Source: Mesostigma viride (taxonomy: Eukaryota > Streptophyta > Mesostigmatophyceae > Mesostigmatales > Mesostigmataceae). Taken from it: a DNA stretch of 64,000 bases. Positions 56,601 through 64,000 of this stretch are shown here, one piece after another. Both the position numbers and the translations under genes were made by a program. Position 1 is the first letter of the stretch. Each line of letters opens with the position of its first letter. The stretch covers positions 2,954,613 to 3,018,612 of the forward strand of contig RPFO01000041.1 of the NCBI GenBank assembly GCA_009746045.1. Direction: 5' to 3'. Under the pieces are notes generated by a model. It did no database searches, was not told where the DNA came from, and worked only from the letters and a program-made list of their open reading frames with translations.

Positions 56601-57635
56601 CGGGGCCAGGGGGCGGTGGGCAAGGAGACAGGACACGCCACCGTGCACATGGGCGATCCATGGTCAGCCACGCAGTCCGCGGTGCAAGGGATGTGGAAGC
56701 TAGCAATTCCATTTCCACCCAAGGACCGCCCGTCTGACAACAACACATCCATCGCATGCGGGTGGTTTGTTGGCAGGAGCCACCGGGGGGTTGTAAGCAA
56801 GTGAGCGACTGCCTTTTGACACTGCTTGCATCTAGCCAGCAACGGTGCGTGTGTGGCAAGGGGGGCAGTGTACCTGGCTCCGTCTCCATGCGTCGGTACG
56901 CCCGCCCCCTTGACGGTCCCAGGGTGGCCCCCTGGGACAGCTCCACGATGTCAGGCAGGCCGCCCGGCTCGGTGGCGCGCCGCCACATGTACACGTACAG
57001 GCGCGTGCCTGGTGCGGCGCGGCCCGTGCACAGGTTGTGAAGGGAAGAGGGGGCAAGGGAGGTGGTGTCAGGGGGTGGTGTCAGGGGCCGAGTGGGGCAG
57101 GAGAGGCATGAGCACACGGCATGAAGTGCTGCGGACATAAGTCGCCCCCATGCGCTGACACAACATGGCATGGGGACGCACGGGATCAGGCAGGCAGGCG
57201 AATCCATCATACAACTCGCCACGTCGATGCGTGAGTCCAGTGCGCATGCAAGTATCCTATCAAACTAACAAAGAGGTCGAAAAAACCTCTGCAGCGTTAT
57301 TTTCCATTTCCCCTGCTGTATGATAGAGATATAATTTCAATACTATGAAATTGCAAGTTCAAAAGAGCTCAACGACCGTTTGCGTCGGGCGACGTGCCTG
57401 TGCTCCCGCAATCGATGACCACAGTGTAGTGCGTCTTCTCGCCCCCCACAAGCAAGGGCATTATTGAGGAAATGCAGAGAAGCCCCACCAAAGTCGTCAT
57501 AAGCGACATGACGAGACGTCGGCGATTTGAAGGATGCTGAAACCTTTCCCACAGAAAAGATATAGTAGCAAGTGGCCCGGCTGCATATAAGTACTGCAGA
57601 AGAAAGCTCCAGTTGCTTCGCTTCCCGCTTTTCAT
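35680..57635 (-). CDS. APY7: Apyrase (GDA1/CD39 NTPDase), apyrase 7-like, at least 16 exons
   Basis: Hydrolyses nucleoside tri/diphosphates; two-span topology suggests a Golgi/ER enzyme. Exons (minus strand): 57635(?)-57398, 57008-56874, 56578-56502, 52261-52210, 51595-51517, 50592-50540, 49757-49680, 48901-48804, 48077-46093 (frame change near 46.96 kb, so an intron or error), 45057-44926, 44520-44450, 43588-43490, 39539-39473, 38884-38789, 37330-37024, 35954-35680. Phases agree at the other junctions. Conserved regions in order: DCGSTGTR, GTAGMRRL, ISGKAEAVYGW (catalytic Glu), GALDLGGSSLEV, GSGDVGWTLG. Membrane helices: MTTLVGLLCISSIMPLL (exon 1) and ILAVLIFLFVAFARVL (exon 15). The Cys-rich part includes HPCIQRGY. 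The tail ends RRNQSRDDLEKAG, like plant apyrase 7. The true N-terminus may lie in an upstream exon. Twelve minisatellite arrays fill the introns. Confidence 0.85.
38110..38467. repeat. 23-bp minisatellite, apyrase intron
   Basis: About 15 copies of a 22-24-bp unit containing TCGGTGGGACACCCAAACTT, in the intron between the exons at 38884-38789 and 37330-37024. Units differ mainly by a missing CC. It yields spurious frames in several phases. Confidence 0.95.
39726..40716. repeat. 35-bp minisatellite, apyrase intron
   Basis: About 28 head-to-tail copies of a 35-bp unit containing CACTGTGCCCGATTCGTGAT. Units carry CTCATGG, TTCGTGG, TTCATGG or TTCATGA variants at one end. No unique spacers. In the large intron between exons 43588-43490 and 39539-39473. 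Confidence 0.95.
40777..42782. repeat. 26-bp minisatellite, apyrase intron
   Basis: About 77 copies of a 26-bp unit containing AATAGGAGGCCAGAACACAT. Variant sites are AACAATAGG, AACATTAGG, AACAGTAGG and GACAATAGG; some units are shortened to CAGAACAATCCC. It shares an intron with the 35-bp array but is unrelated in sequence. Confidence 0.95.
43371..43500. repeat. Partial tandem copies of an exon end and splice donor
   Basis: The 3' end of the exon 43588-43490 (ACATCAAGAACACCGACCGG plus GTAAGG) recurs twice just downstream in the intron: once with the 5' coding part and GGCAGCGG in place of the donor, once shortened with GGTAGCGG. A fourth, weaker copy (CATCGACCG) follows. Confidence 0.75.
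44623..44702. repeat. 16-bp minisatellite, apyrase intron
   Basis: Five copies of CAGCCACCATGCACGC in the intron between exons 45057-44926 and 44520-44450. Confidence 0.9.
45146..45575. repeat. 21-bp minisatellite, apyrase intron
   Basis: About 20 copies of a 21-bp unit, ATCCCAGGCATTGCTTATTG and variants (GGCTATTAT, GCTTGTTGT, TCGCTTAGTGT), in a mixed order that suggests higher-order blocks. Confidence 0.95.
46093..48077 (-). other. Giant low-complexity exon of the apyrase
   Basis: This exon block starts QSHGGYGLNEAFDASVALLL (normal apyrase sequence) and ends PVVYHPCIQRGYRKEY plus INPPAHYGVMG (normal again). Between lie roughly 500-600 codons of Gly/Ala/Gln/His-rich sequence and a Glu tract from GAG/CTC repeats at 46970-47012. 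Relatives have only a few tens of residues here. The frame from 48077 is open to 46731 and the frame reaching 46093 opens at about 46966; they overlap out of phase. A small intron (a CAG/GTAGCGG donor near 47376 and a CCGCAG acceptor near 46950 are candidates) or a length error in the GAG repeat would explain it. Confidence 0.6.
49020..49133. repeat. 20-bp minisatellite, apyrase intron
   Basis: Six imperfect copies of AGCGCAGGCACAAGGGCCAC in the intron 49679-48902. Confidence 0.85.
49312..49490. repeat. 12-bp minisatellite, apyrase intron
   Basis: About 15 copies of AGCAAGCCACCC, nearly perfect, in the same intron as the 20-bp array at 49020-49133. Confidence 0.95.
49907..49990. repeat. 21-bp minisatellite, apyrase intron
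   Basis: Four copies of CCGCCCACACCATGCAGCGA plus one base, in the intron 50539-49758. Confidence 0.9.
51005..51420. repeat. 20-bp minisatellite, apyrase intron
   Basis: About 20 copies of GGCATGGGGGTGGGGCAAGA with AAGCAT variants, in the intron 51516-50593. G-rich on the plus strand, hence C-rich in the apyrase transcript. Confidence 0.95.
51618..51779. repeat. TGGGG pentanucleotide array, apyrase intron
   Basis: About 32 uninterrupted copies of TGGGG. G-quadruplex-prone on the plus (template) strand. It lies in the 0.6-kb intron 52209-51596. Confidence 0.97.
51841..51910. repeat. 9-bp minisatellite, apyrase intron
   Basis: About eight copies of GGGTCAAGC, 60 bp from the TGGGG array in the same intron. 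Confidence 0.95.
52617..56317. repeat. 27-bp satellite array (about 137 copies), apyrase intron
   Basis: A 3.7-kb array of a 27-bp unit containing GATACGACACAACGGGATGC. Two main variant sites: GACACAAC or GGCACAAC, and rarely GGGACGCAC for GGGATGCAC (about 55040, 55229, 55634, 55904). Because the period is a multiple of three and lacks stops, long frames appear in several phases on both strands; none is a gene. It fills the intron between exons 56578-56502 and 52261-52210. Confidence 0.98.
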
Positions 57636-59992
57636 TAGGTAGTGTAGTGGCAAACATGTGTGTCACTTCGACCCATCGACAGGGTGAAGCGGTATCAGCT
57701 AGGAAATTCCAGCGTATCACTCCCCTAACCCTGCTGATGCATTAAACCATGGATTGCCGTTCATTTCATCCGGCGGCATCACTGCCCATCAACTGCACAA
57801 AGGCACGCCAAGGGAGTCCGAACCCCACGAACGGCGAACTTAAGCTGTTAAGTGTCATGCATGCAGTTCAACGGATAATGACCCATTAAGAAAAATTAGG
57901 CTACGCGAAACACGCCCCGGCAATTTCGCATTGCGTGTTGCGATTAAGCCCCAGCGTCCATCTCGCGCCATAGACGTATATTCGACGGCTGGTTGTTACC
58001 AGCACACTAGGGCGCCTAACTGCTCTCAGAAACTAGTGTTGGTGCTTGTCAACGTGGCTCTCAAGTCCAAGCCGCTGCTTGGCGCGGTGTTGAACGTTTT
58101 TGTAAACATCAGTCACTGATTTCTTCAGACGATGCGCAAGGCTGGGATGCGCAAGGCTGGGAATGCGCAAGGCTGGGCGCGGCGCAGCGTGCGCAAGGCT
58201 GGCGTGCGCAAGGCTGGGGAGTGCGCGGGCGTAACAACGTTAAGGCAGGCCAGGCGCAGGCACGTAAAAACACGGGCGACGGGCCATGGGCCACGGGCCA
58301 CGCGTCGGCCGTCGGCCCAGCCATTCCTGCATTTTAGGAACGTTGCCGGGCACAAAATTCAAATTCTGGTGCGGCATGGCTGCGGCAGCTACCTGGCCCG
58401 GGCTGGCCGACGTTGGCATGGACGACTGTCAAGAAAGAGTTCATCTCGCTTGGGTAAGCTGCGGTTGTTTCGTCTGGGCGCTCTTCCCATTTTATTGCTA
58501 ACGGGTCGATTTACTTACCCAACGTTTCCATCCAGGGCAGAAATGCCAACGACTTTTCAGTCGGCCACTTCCATTTTTTACCCACTTCGAGTCGTAACGT
58601 CATCCAAGGAATACTTTACCCTCTGTATTCCGGCCTGTCTCCTTCTATTTCGCAGGAACCCTTCGCTTCTGGTTGGCGTTCCTGCACTGCAGGCAGGCTG
58701 CAGTCTCTACCGCTGCATTTTTTTGTAAGTACTTCGGTTGGGAAGTTCGTCTAACGTTTGGCCGCGTCTCTACACTGTGTTTCCGTCAGCAACGGGATGG
58801 AGGTCCGGTTTTTCATGATCGGCAACCGTTTTGGTCACGTCATTTTCAGCAACACGCAACTGCCTCTGCCTTACACGCTGCGCTTTGTCGTCCTTCCGTC
58901 GGTTCGGGAAAGCTTCTTACGTCTTTCCATTACATCATTACCGTCCAGGTAGTTTCTTACCATTTGCTTTCGGTCGGCAACGGGTCGGGAGCATATACAG
59001 TGGGTCATTATCCGCAATGCAGCTTCCCCCCTGTTTTCCCCACAGGCTCTCCCTGTATTTCCTTGGGGAACATCTTTGGATTAGCTCCCGTGCATCAAAC
59101 GTGCATCAAGAACACATTTTTTAGGGAGACTTTGGCTGTTCGTGGGATGGGAAGCACTACTGTGCCCATGTTTTCCACTGCTTGATCTTGACTGCATACC
59201 CCACGCACCTGTCACCCACCTGACTTTTGCTAGTAGTTGCTGGATTTTTTCTTATAGCAGGTGCTGCGTGCTGGTGATTGACATTACGGTCGCCATTGCT
59301 TGCCAGTAATTCAAAGTTGCTTGAAATGGTCAGCATCACGGCCAAGTCTACGTTCAGATCCTGCTTGGAATTTGTGGCGGGCGTTTTCTGTATTGGATGA
59401 ACGCCAGTTTTTGTGACAGTGTGATTGTGTATAGGAACAAGTTTGAAGCAACAGCACACGTAGCATATTCATACTCATATACATGCGCTTAATGTGAACG
59501 ATGTAGCCTAGGGCGAAGAGCGTTGGTTTACACGACGACGTATTCAAAGTATAACTTCTGTAAACAAGTATCCATCTGCGTGTTTTAATTCATTTTGGCA
59601 GCCATGCATGTGCACAAGAGTACCAATTAATTATTCCTACACTAGGGGTCGATGTATTTAGCATTCACTTTGGCATTTACTGCGGCAATGCCATTACTCC
59701 GTGGCTCCCCAATGGGACATGTATGTGTGTCTTGTTGTGTTGACAGCGTGTAATAAGTGTTGCAACGAACTAGGCAAGGGCTAATGGACTAAACTGTGAC
59801 GGGCAGCACATTGATTGCCGCATCGAAGCCAAGAATCATTTAGCACTCGCAGTTAGGTATCGCCATGATGCAGAGAAATTGTTGTGGCCTGACCACTTGA
59901 GGCAGTGAGACAAGGTTGGATGCCCTCCCAATCAGTGTATAGGGGTTGAAGGTTGTTTTATTGCCACCCATGTGATGCAATATACGTGTGCT
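57636..59992. other. Upstream of the apyrase: no gene recognised
   Basis: Includes a cluster of about five GCGCAAGGCTGGG units at 58132-58220 and, until about 59200, moderately GC-balanced sequence with only short frames. The apyrase promoter and any 5' exon should lie here, but no TATA box or exon is clear. Confidence 0.4.
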
Positions 59993-60446
59993 TGATGGAT
60001 GGATGGATGGATGGATGGATGGATGGATGGATGGATGGATGGATGGATGGATGGATGGATGGATGGATGGATGGATGGATGGATGGATGGATGGATGGAT
60101 GGATGGATGGATGGATGGATGGATGGATGGATGGATGGATGGATGGATGGATGGATGGATGGATGGATGGATGGATGCATGGATGCATGGATGCATGGAT
60201 GCATGGATGCATGGATGCATGGATGCATGGATGCATGGATGCATGGATGCATGGATGCATGGATGCATGGATGCATGGATGCATGGATGCATGGATGCAT
60301 GGATGCATGGATGCATGGATGCATGGATGCATGGATGCATGGATGCATGGATGCATGGATGCATGGATGCATGGATGCATGGATGCATGGATGCATGGAT
60401 GCATGGATGCATGGATGCATGGATGCATGGATGCATGGATGCATGG
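59993..60446. repeat. GGAT array changing into GGATGCAT array
   Basis: About 45 copies of GGAT (59996-60178) pass directly into about 33 copies of GGATGCAT (to 60446). The period-12 protein repeats in all frames are spurious. Confidence 0.97.
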
Positions 60447-60449
60447 ATG

Positions 60450-61158
60450 GATGATTGGCTAACAAAGTGAGTGGTTGCGTGTCGTGCGCATGGTCATGTT
60501 AGTCCTCCTTGCCTCCCTATGAAACTAAGGGTTGAGAAAGCAGGTTTGGGCTCGGCGGCTACCATATTGTAGTGACATGCACACACGGGCTGTTGGGAGC
60601 CACGGGGAAGAGAATATGAGAAATCGGGTTAGCTTCGATTGCCAATTTGTAGCCATCCACTAAGCTGCTGTTTAGAATGGTAGGAATGCTTTTACACACT
60701 TTATACAGACGTCCACTTAAGCTAAATTTGGACTAATTGAGCTCTGAGACATCATGGTGGTGCCGGTCTACACGATCATTTCTAGCTTTTCTCATTCTGT
60801 CATTTTTTGTTGGATGCAATATCAATATTGTGTAGACACCTCACTTATGTTATGATTTGGCCATTATGGATTCAAGAAACACCTGCCATGATCCTCCATT
60901 TGGCAACACTCACGCCATGGTGAACACCATTTTATTTTTTATTGCTTGATGACATTGGTTGAGATCACCTAGTAAGACAGTTGATGTTGTGGGCGGGGGG
61001 TGGGCAAGGATCTGGCACTCAGACATGTCTTTGGCCGGTGGGGTTACATGGGTGGCAAGAGGCAGATGCCTGTTTGGGCAAACCAATGTTGGTGCAGTTA
61101 ATAGTAATTATATTGACTGGTTTTTCACTCCCTCTCTCCTCTTTGGACTGCCATGCAG
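60450..61158. other. No gene recognised
   Basis: AT-rich with short frames only. The last part (from about 61110) ends in a pyrimidine-rich stretch and CATGCAG, a plausible splice acceptor for the coding end that follows. Confidence 0.35.
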
Positions 61159-61254
61159 AGCAAGAAGCGGTGGCAGAAGATTGTCAAGGCGCACACGCCC
61201 GACCCTGTGGGCAAGCCCCCTCCCCCCAAGCGGTGGAGGCGTTTTGATGAGTAG
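61159..61254 (+). pseudogene. C-terminal coding end of a TIR-transposon protein, copy 1
   Basis: Thirty-one codons and a stop: SKKRWQKIVKAHTPDPVGKP, then PPPKRWRRFDE. The same ending is at 63068-63139, with a matching untranslated tail of about 100 bp and the same inverted terminal motif. A CAG acceptor at 61156-61158 suggests a last exon. The position next to a transposon end implies a transposase C-terminus; the family is not recognised. Confidence 0.45.
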
Positions 61255-61324
61255 TGTAGTTAGGATTTTCTAGATAGCTTAGAGTTAGGATAGTTCGTTC
61301 ACGCGGCTCCCTCCACCCCATCCA

Positions 61325-61375
61325 TCATGGAATATGTGCTACATGATCTCCCCACGGAGGCATGTTATAATTTAA
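61325..61375 (-). repeat. CTCCGTTGGGAG terminal motif, inverted copy F
   Basis: On the minus strand TATAACATGCCTCCGTGGGG, then ATCATGTAGCACATATTCC: the right-hand end partner of the plus-oriented motifs. Confidence 0.6.
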
Positions 61376-62250
61376 TTTACTTTAATTTAATATTGACTGG
61401 TTATGTTGGTTTGCATAGACTACTCAAGTTTTGTTCCTTGTTGTGCGAGATCTCCCTTCCATTCATTCCATATCGACTTGCCATGCCTCCAGGTTGTCGA
61501 GGCCGGCAATGCATCTAGTGTAGGATTGTATAGGTTACAATAAGACTTTTTCATGCAAGGGTACGTTTATGGATTCATGTCTATTAATTAATGAATGATT
61601 TTATGGATTTATGGGAGCATTAATTAATTGAATCATGAATTTGCACGCAACTTTGTCACGTGAGCATGTATCCAAACAATGATTAATCATTTATCAAAGA
61701 GACAACCAGCGCAGGCCAGAAATCGGGAGAATCCGGACCATGGTAGCTCGAGCCTGCCGTTATCTTTTCCGCGTTTTCGAGTCGTTCAGGATGATGAAGA
61801 TGAATGGTGATGGAAATGTGTATCCTTGTGCATTGAAATTATGGCTGGCTTACGTGTGGAGCGACTAGATGACCTAGACGGTGGGGCCGGAAACAGCATG
61901 CTTGATCAGGGCGTGTGTTTCTAGCCTAACTGGCCGGGAGTGTCTAGTGGTGAGCACCATTGCTGCGATCGCTCTCCCACCATTTACGAGGAAATACCCG
62001 CAAATGGAAAACCACTGAAAAGGTCTAGCTAGTCAGTCATCACGTTAGCCATGCCATGATTCCAAACGTCCAAGAACTGCACACGGTGCAAAGGCAAAAA
62101 GCCGGAGGACAGCACTTTCAAATGTGCGGCGGGAACCAAAAGCCCGCGGATGCCAGAAAACATCGTGTTGCGGCAGCGACGCGACGATGTGGACAACGAA
62201 TCCAGTGCCAAGCTCGGAACGGCCGCAAAGGAGATCTGGCATCACAGGGT
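61376..62250. other. No gene recognised
   Basis: AT-rich at first (TTAATTAATGAATG near 61590), later balanced. Only short frames without protein-like pattern. Confidence 0.35.
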
Positions 62251-62496
62251 TCAGATGTGCGGAGATACTATGCGATCCAGCCGGTCCACGACCTGTTTGT
62301 AGAGCTTGTGCCAAGGGGCAGCACCGAACAGATGTGGGTGACGTTGCAAAAAACATCGGACTTGACGGAGCATAATGGCTCGGTCATAGTCTTTGACCAA
62401 TAAACGCTGCAAGAGTTCAACAAGAGTCGTGATGAAATCAACACGATACGGAACAAAGACGGGAAAAACGATGTAACTGAGAAAGAACAACACCAT
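62251..62496 (-). CDS. Protein-like short frame, minus strand
   Basis: Eighty codons: after a hydrophobic start it reads DFITTLVELLQRLLVKDYDR, then MLRQVRCFLQRHPHLFGAAPW and YKQVVDRLDRI before a stop. The amphipathic helical pattern looks like a genuine C-terminus or a last exon. The family is not recognised and no neighbouring exon was found. Confidence 0.3.
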   Translation of the reverse strand: MVLFFLSYIVFPVFVPYRVDFITTLVELLQRLLVKDYDRAIMLRQVRCFLQRHPHLFGAAPWHKLYKQVVDRLDRIVSPHI

Positions 62497-62579
62497 ATTT
62501 TGCTGTGTGGGAAAGGAGACTGTGAATATCGGGGTAACGAATAAAAGGAATCATTTATCATCTGCCATAAGTCTGAATT

Positions 62580-62900
62580 TATTAAACAATTAATTAACAA
62601 CATATATCTCCGTTGGGAGCTTATGTAACACATAGCCCTGAGTGGGGGCATATGGGTTTTAATACATCCTTAGCTACCACTTGCAGGTGAATTGAATTGT
62701 AACATAACTCCGTTGGGAGTATATGTAGCACATAGCCCTTGAGAGGGGGCATATGGCCTATCATACATCCTAAGCTACTTCCTGCAAGGGTGGGGATGTA
62801 AACAACACTTGCTCTAGGTGCACCAAGGCACCTGCACCCTCATGATGTATCGCGCTATGCTACTTGCAGGTGGGGGGGTGTAATCAGTCATAATGCTGTG
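62580..62900 (+). repeat. Two plus-oriented terminal motifs and a shared subterminal repeat
   Basis: Copies C (ATCTCCGTTGGGAG at 62607) and D (AACTCCGTTGGGAG at 62705), each followed by ATGTAACACATAGCCC or ATGTAGCACATAGCCC. The segment at 62810-62880 (GCACCTGCACCCTCATGATG) recurs near 27600. With the inverted copy at 63221-63265 they could delimit elements of about 560-690 bp. Confidence 0.55.
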
Positions 62901-63067
62901 CTCTTATTCTTTGCACACTGGTTTTCATGCACCCACGGTTGATGCCACCCTTTTTGCGTCTTCTGACCGAAACTGCATGTAAATGATCCAATTACAAATG
63001 GACTTGCGGATCAAGGCACTGGCCATAATTAATTACTTCATTAAATTTACTCACCATAGCTTGCATA

Positions 63068-63139
63068 GTCAAGGCTGAAACGCCCGACCCTGTGGGCAAA
63101 CCACCTCCCCCCAAGCGGAGGAGGCGTTTTGATGAGTAG
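63068..63139 (+). pseudogene. C-terminal coding end of a TIR-transposon protein, copy 2
   Basis: Twenty-three codons and a stop: VKAETPDPVGKP, then PPPKRRRRFDE. Homologous to 61159-61254; the homology starts at GTCAAGGC and extends through the tail to the terminal motif at 63221-63270. Confidence 0.45.
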
Positions 63140-63220
63140 GGTAGTTAGGACTTTTCTAGACTAGCTAGATTAGAGTTAGGTTAGTTCGATTACGCGGCTC
63201 CTTCCACCCCACCCATCCAT

Positions 63221-63270
63221 CAAGGAATATGTGCTACATGATCTCCCAACGGAGGCATGTTATAATTTAA
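63221..63270 (-). repeat. CTCCGTTGGGAG terminal motif, inverted copy G
   Basis: On the minus strand TATAACATGCCTCCGTTGGG, then AGATCATGTAGCACATATTCC. It pairs with plus-oriented copies at 62598 or 62697. Confidence 0.65.
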
Positions 63271-63477
63271 TAGCTTGCATTGATCAAATTGAGTTGGCCA
63301 CAGATTTAGTGTGCACAAGGGTCCACCTATTAAAAAAAAAGTCATATATTCTATATCTATTTTGCCCTAGCTCTACCCCAGGGGTCTTCTCTAGCTAGCA
63401 TGCTTCGATCCGCCGTTTGCAAACACGCCGGCCCTTCCCCACTGGAGTCACTAGTCCTACATGACCTGAGCCCACTA

Positions 63478-63535
63478 TTAATCAATTAATTAGGAACATC
63501 ACTCCGTTGGGAGTAAATGTCGCACATATCCCTGA
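63478..63535 (+). repeat. CTCCGTTGGGAG terminal motif, copy E
   Basis: TTAATTAGGAACATCACTCC, then GTTGGGAGTAAATGTCGCACATATCCC, 213 bp upstream of the ORF at 63713. Possibly the left end of a longer element leaving the window. Confidence 0.6.
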
Positions 63536-63712
63536 TATCCCAAAGGCATACGCAAAGGCATACCGCAGCCACGAGCCACGAGGTAGCCATGGCTGTCGGA
63601 GCTCATAACTTTCACGTTTGAGCACCGAATTCAGCTGTGAATATCACAATCGCTTCGTCTTTCTTAGACGCACATGCTGATATAATTTTCCGAAGCTGTA
63701 ACGCACTATACG

Positions 63713-64000
63713 ATGAGCAAACGCCTCTCGACGCAACGCAGCCTGGCGGCTGCGCTCAGCAATGAAAATACGTCTGCAGCCCCGGCTGCAGCTTCGCCAA
63801 CCGGCCCAGAAGGCAGCGGCGCCACTAGCCAAGCTCTAGTGGTCGCCCAGCCGCCTGCTGAGCCCGCCTCGCCCGCAGCGTCGCCTGAACCCAAGCGCAG
63901 TCGCTCTGCCGAGCCGAGTTGGACAGAGCTCGACTTTGTCGCCGAAGCCAGCCAGCCCGGCTTCCTTGACACGCTTAACCCGGAACGCATCCTGGTCTGC
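63713..64000 (+). CDS. N-terminus of an ORF running off the window, probably transposon-encoded
   Basis: ATG at 63713; 96 codons open to the window end. It begins MSKRLSTQRSLAAALSNENT, then an Ala/Pro/Ser-rich linker, a basic PEPKRSRSAEPSW patch (possible nuclear signal) and LDFVAEASQPGFLDTLNPER. GC-rich and Ala-rich like expressed genes of this genome. Its position just inside a terminal motif suggests the transposase of the CTCCGTTGGGAG family, whose C-terminal ends appear at 61159 and 63068. No catalytic domain is visible yet. Confidence 0.55.
   Translation, partial: MSKRLSTQRSLAAALSNENTSAAPAAASPTGPEGSGATSQALVVAQPPAEPASPAASPEPKRSRSAEPSWTELDFVAEASQPGFLDTLNPERILVC

Noticed and set aside
52124-56804. 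Frames of 1276-1423 codons on both strands (RDTTQRDAR-, GYDTTGCTQ-, RIPACIPLC-type repeats)
   Set aside because: They are translations of the 27-bp intronic satellite; the period is a multiple of three and stop-free, so several phases stay open. Real apyrase exons flank the array.
59840-60470. WMDGWMDG / HPCIHASM repeat proteins
   Set aside because: Spurious translations of the GGAT and GGATGCAT arrays.

Overview
The window is nuclear DNA of a repeat-rich eukaryote, most likely a green alga or another green-lineage organism. The evidence is one many-exon gene encoding a two-membrane-span, GDA1/CD39-type apyrase resembling plant apyrase 7, its GC-rich exons with GTACGTG-like donors, and a set of copia, chromovirus-like gypsy, LINE-like and TIR elements. 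Nothing looks bacterial, and no rRNA, tRNA or CRISPR was recognised. The species cannot be named from the sequence.

Left part (1-32.2 kb): a transposon graveyard with one instructive nest. Positions 1-4.8 kb hold fragments: a copia-like RNase H tail, minus-strand gag-like reading frames with breaks, and a viroplasmin/RNase H1-N-terminal-like fragment. From about 4.96 to 25.03 kb lies one Ty3/gypsy element (gag, protease-RT-RNase H-integrase with a chromodomain-like tail, extra ORFs after pol, polypurine tract, 3' LTR). It was hit by four later insertions: a 0.6 kb MITE-like element in gag, a 1.9 kb TTAA-flanked element in integrase, a 4.5 kb pol-less copia element (TSD CCTTC) and a 2.8 kb pol-less copia element (TSD CACAC, identical LTRs). 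At the last three sites the reading frame continues across once the insertion and its duplicated target bases are removed. A second, decayed gypsy element on the minus strand (28.2-30.8 kb) carries a related extra ORF beside its own 3' LTR.

Positions 32.18-35.64 kb hold an apparently complete TTAA-flanked DNA transposon with a 798-residue transposase (AT-hook-like basic segment, DDE candidates, C-terminal PHD finger). It is Kolobok-like and looks like the autonomous relative of the 1.9 kb element in the gypsy integrase. It sits about 40 bp past the apyrase stop codon.

Positions 35.68-57.6 kb hold the apyrase gene on the minus strand, at least 16 exons. I traced phases exon by exon; all five apyrase conserved regions are present. 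Most introns are stuffed with unrelated minisatellites (units of 5, 9, 12, 16, 20, 20, 21, 21, 23, 26, 27 and 35 bp). The largest is a 3.7 kb array of about 137 copies of 27 bp. These arrays create very long spurious ORFs in several or all frames.

Right part (57.7-64 kb): simple repeats, GGAT and GGATGCAT arrays, and pieces of a TIR family marked by CTCCGTTGGGAG, including two C-terminal coding ends and one N-terminal ORF open at the window edge. The same TIR motif occurs at 27.8 and 31.2 kb.
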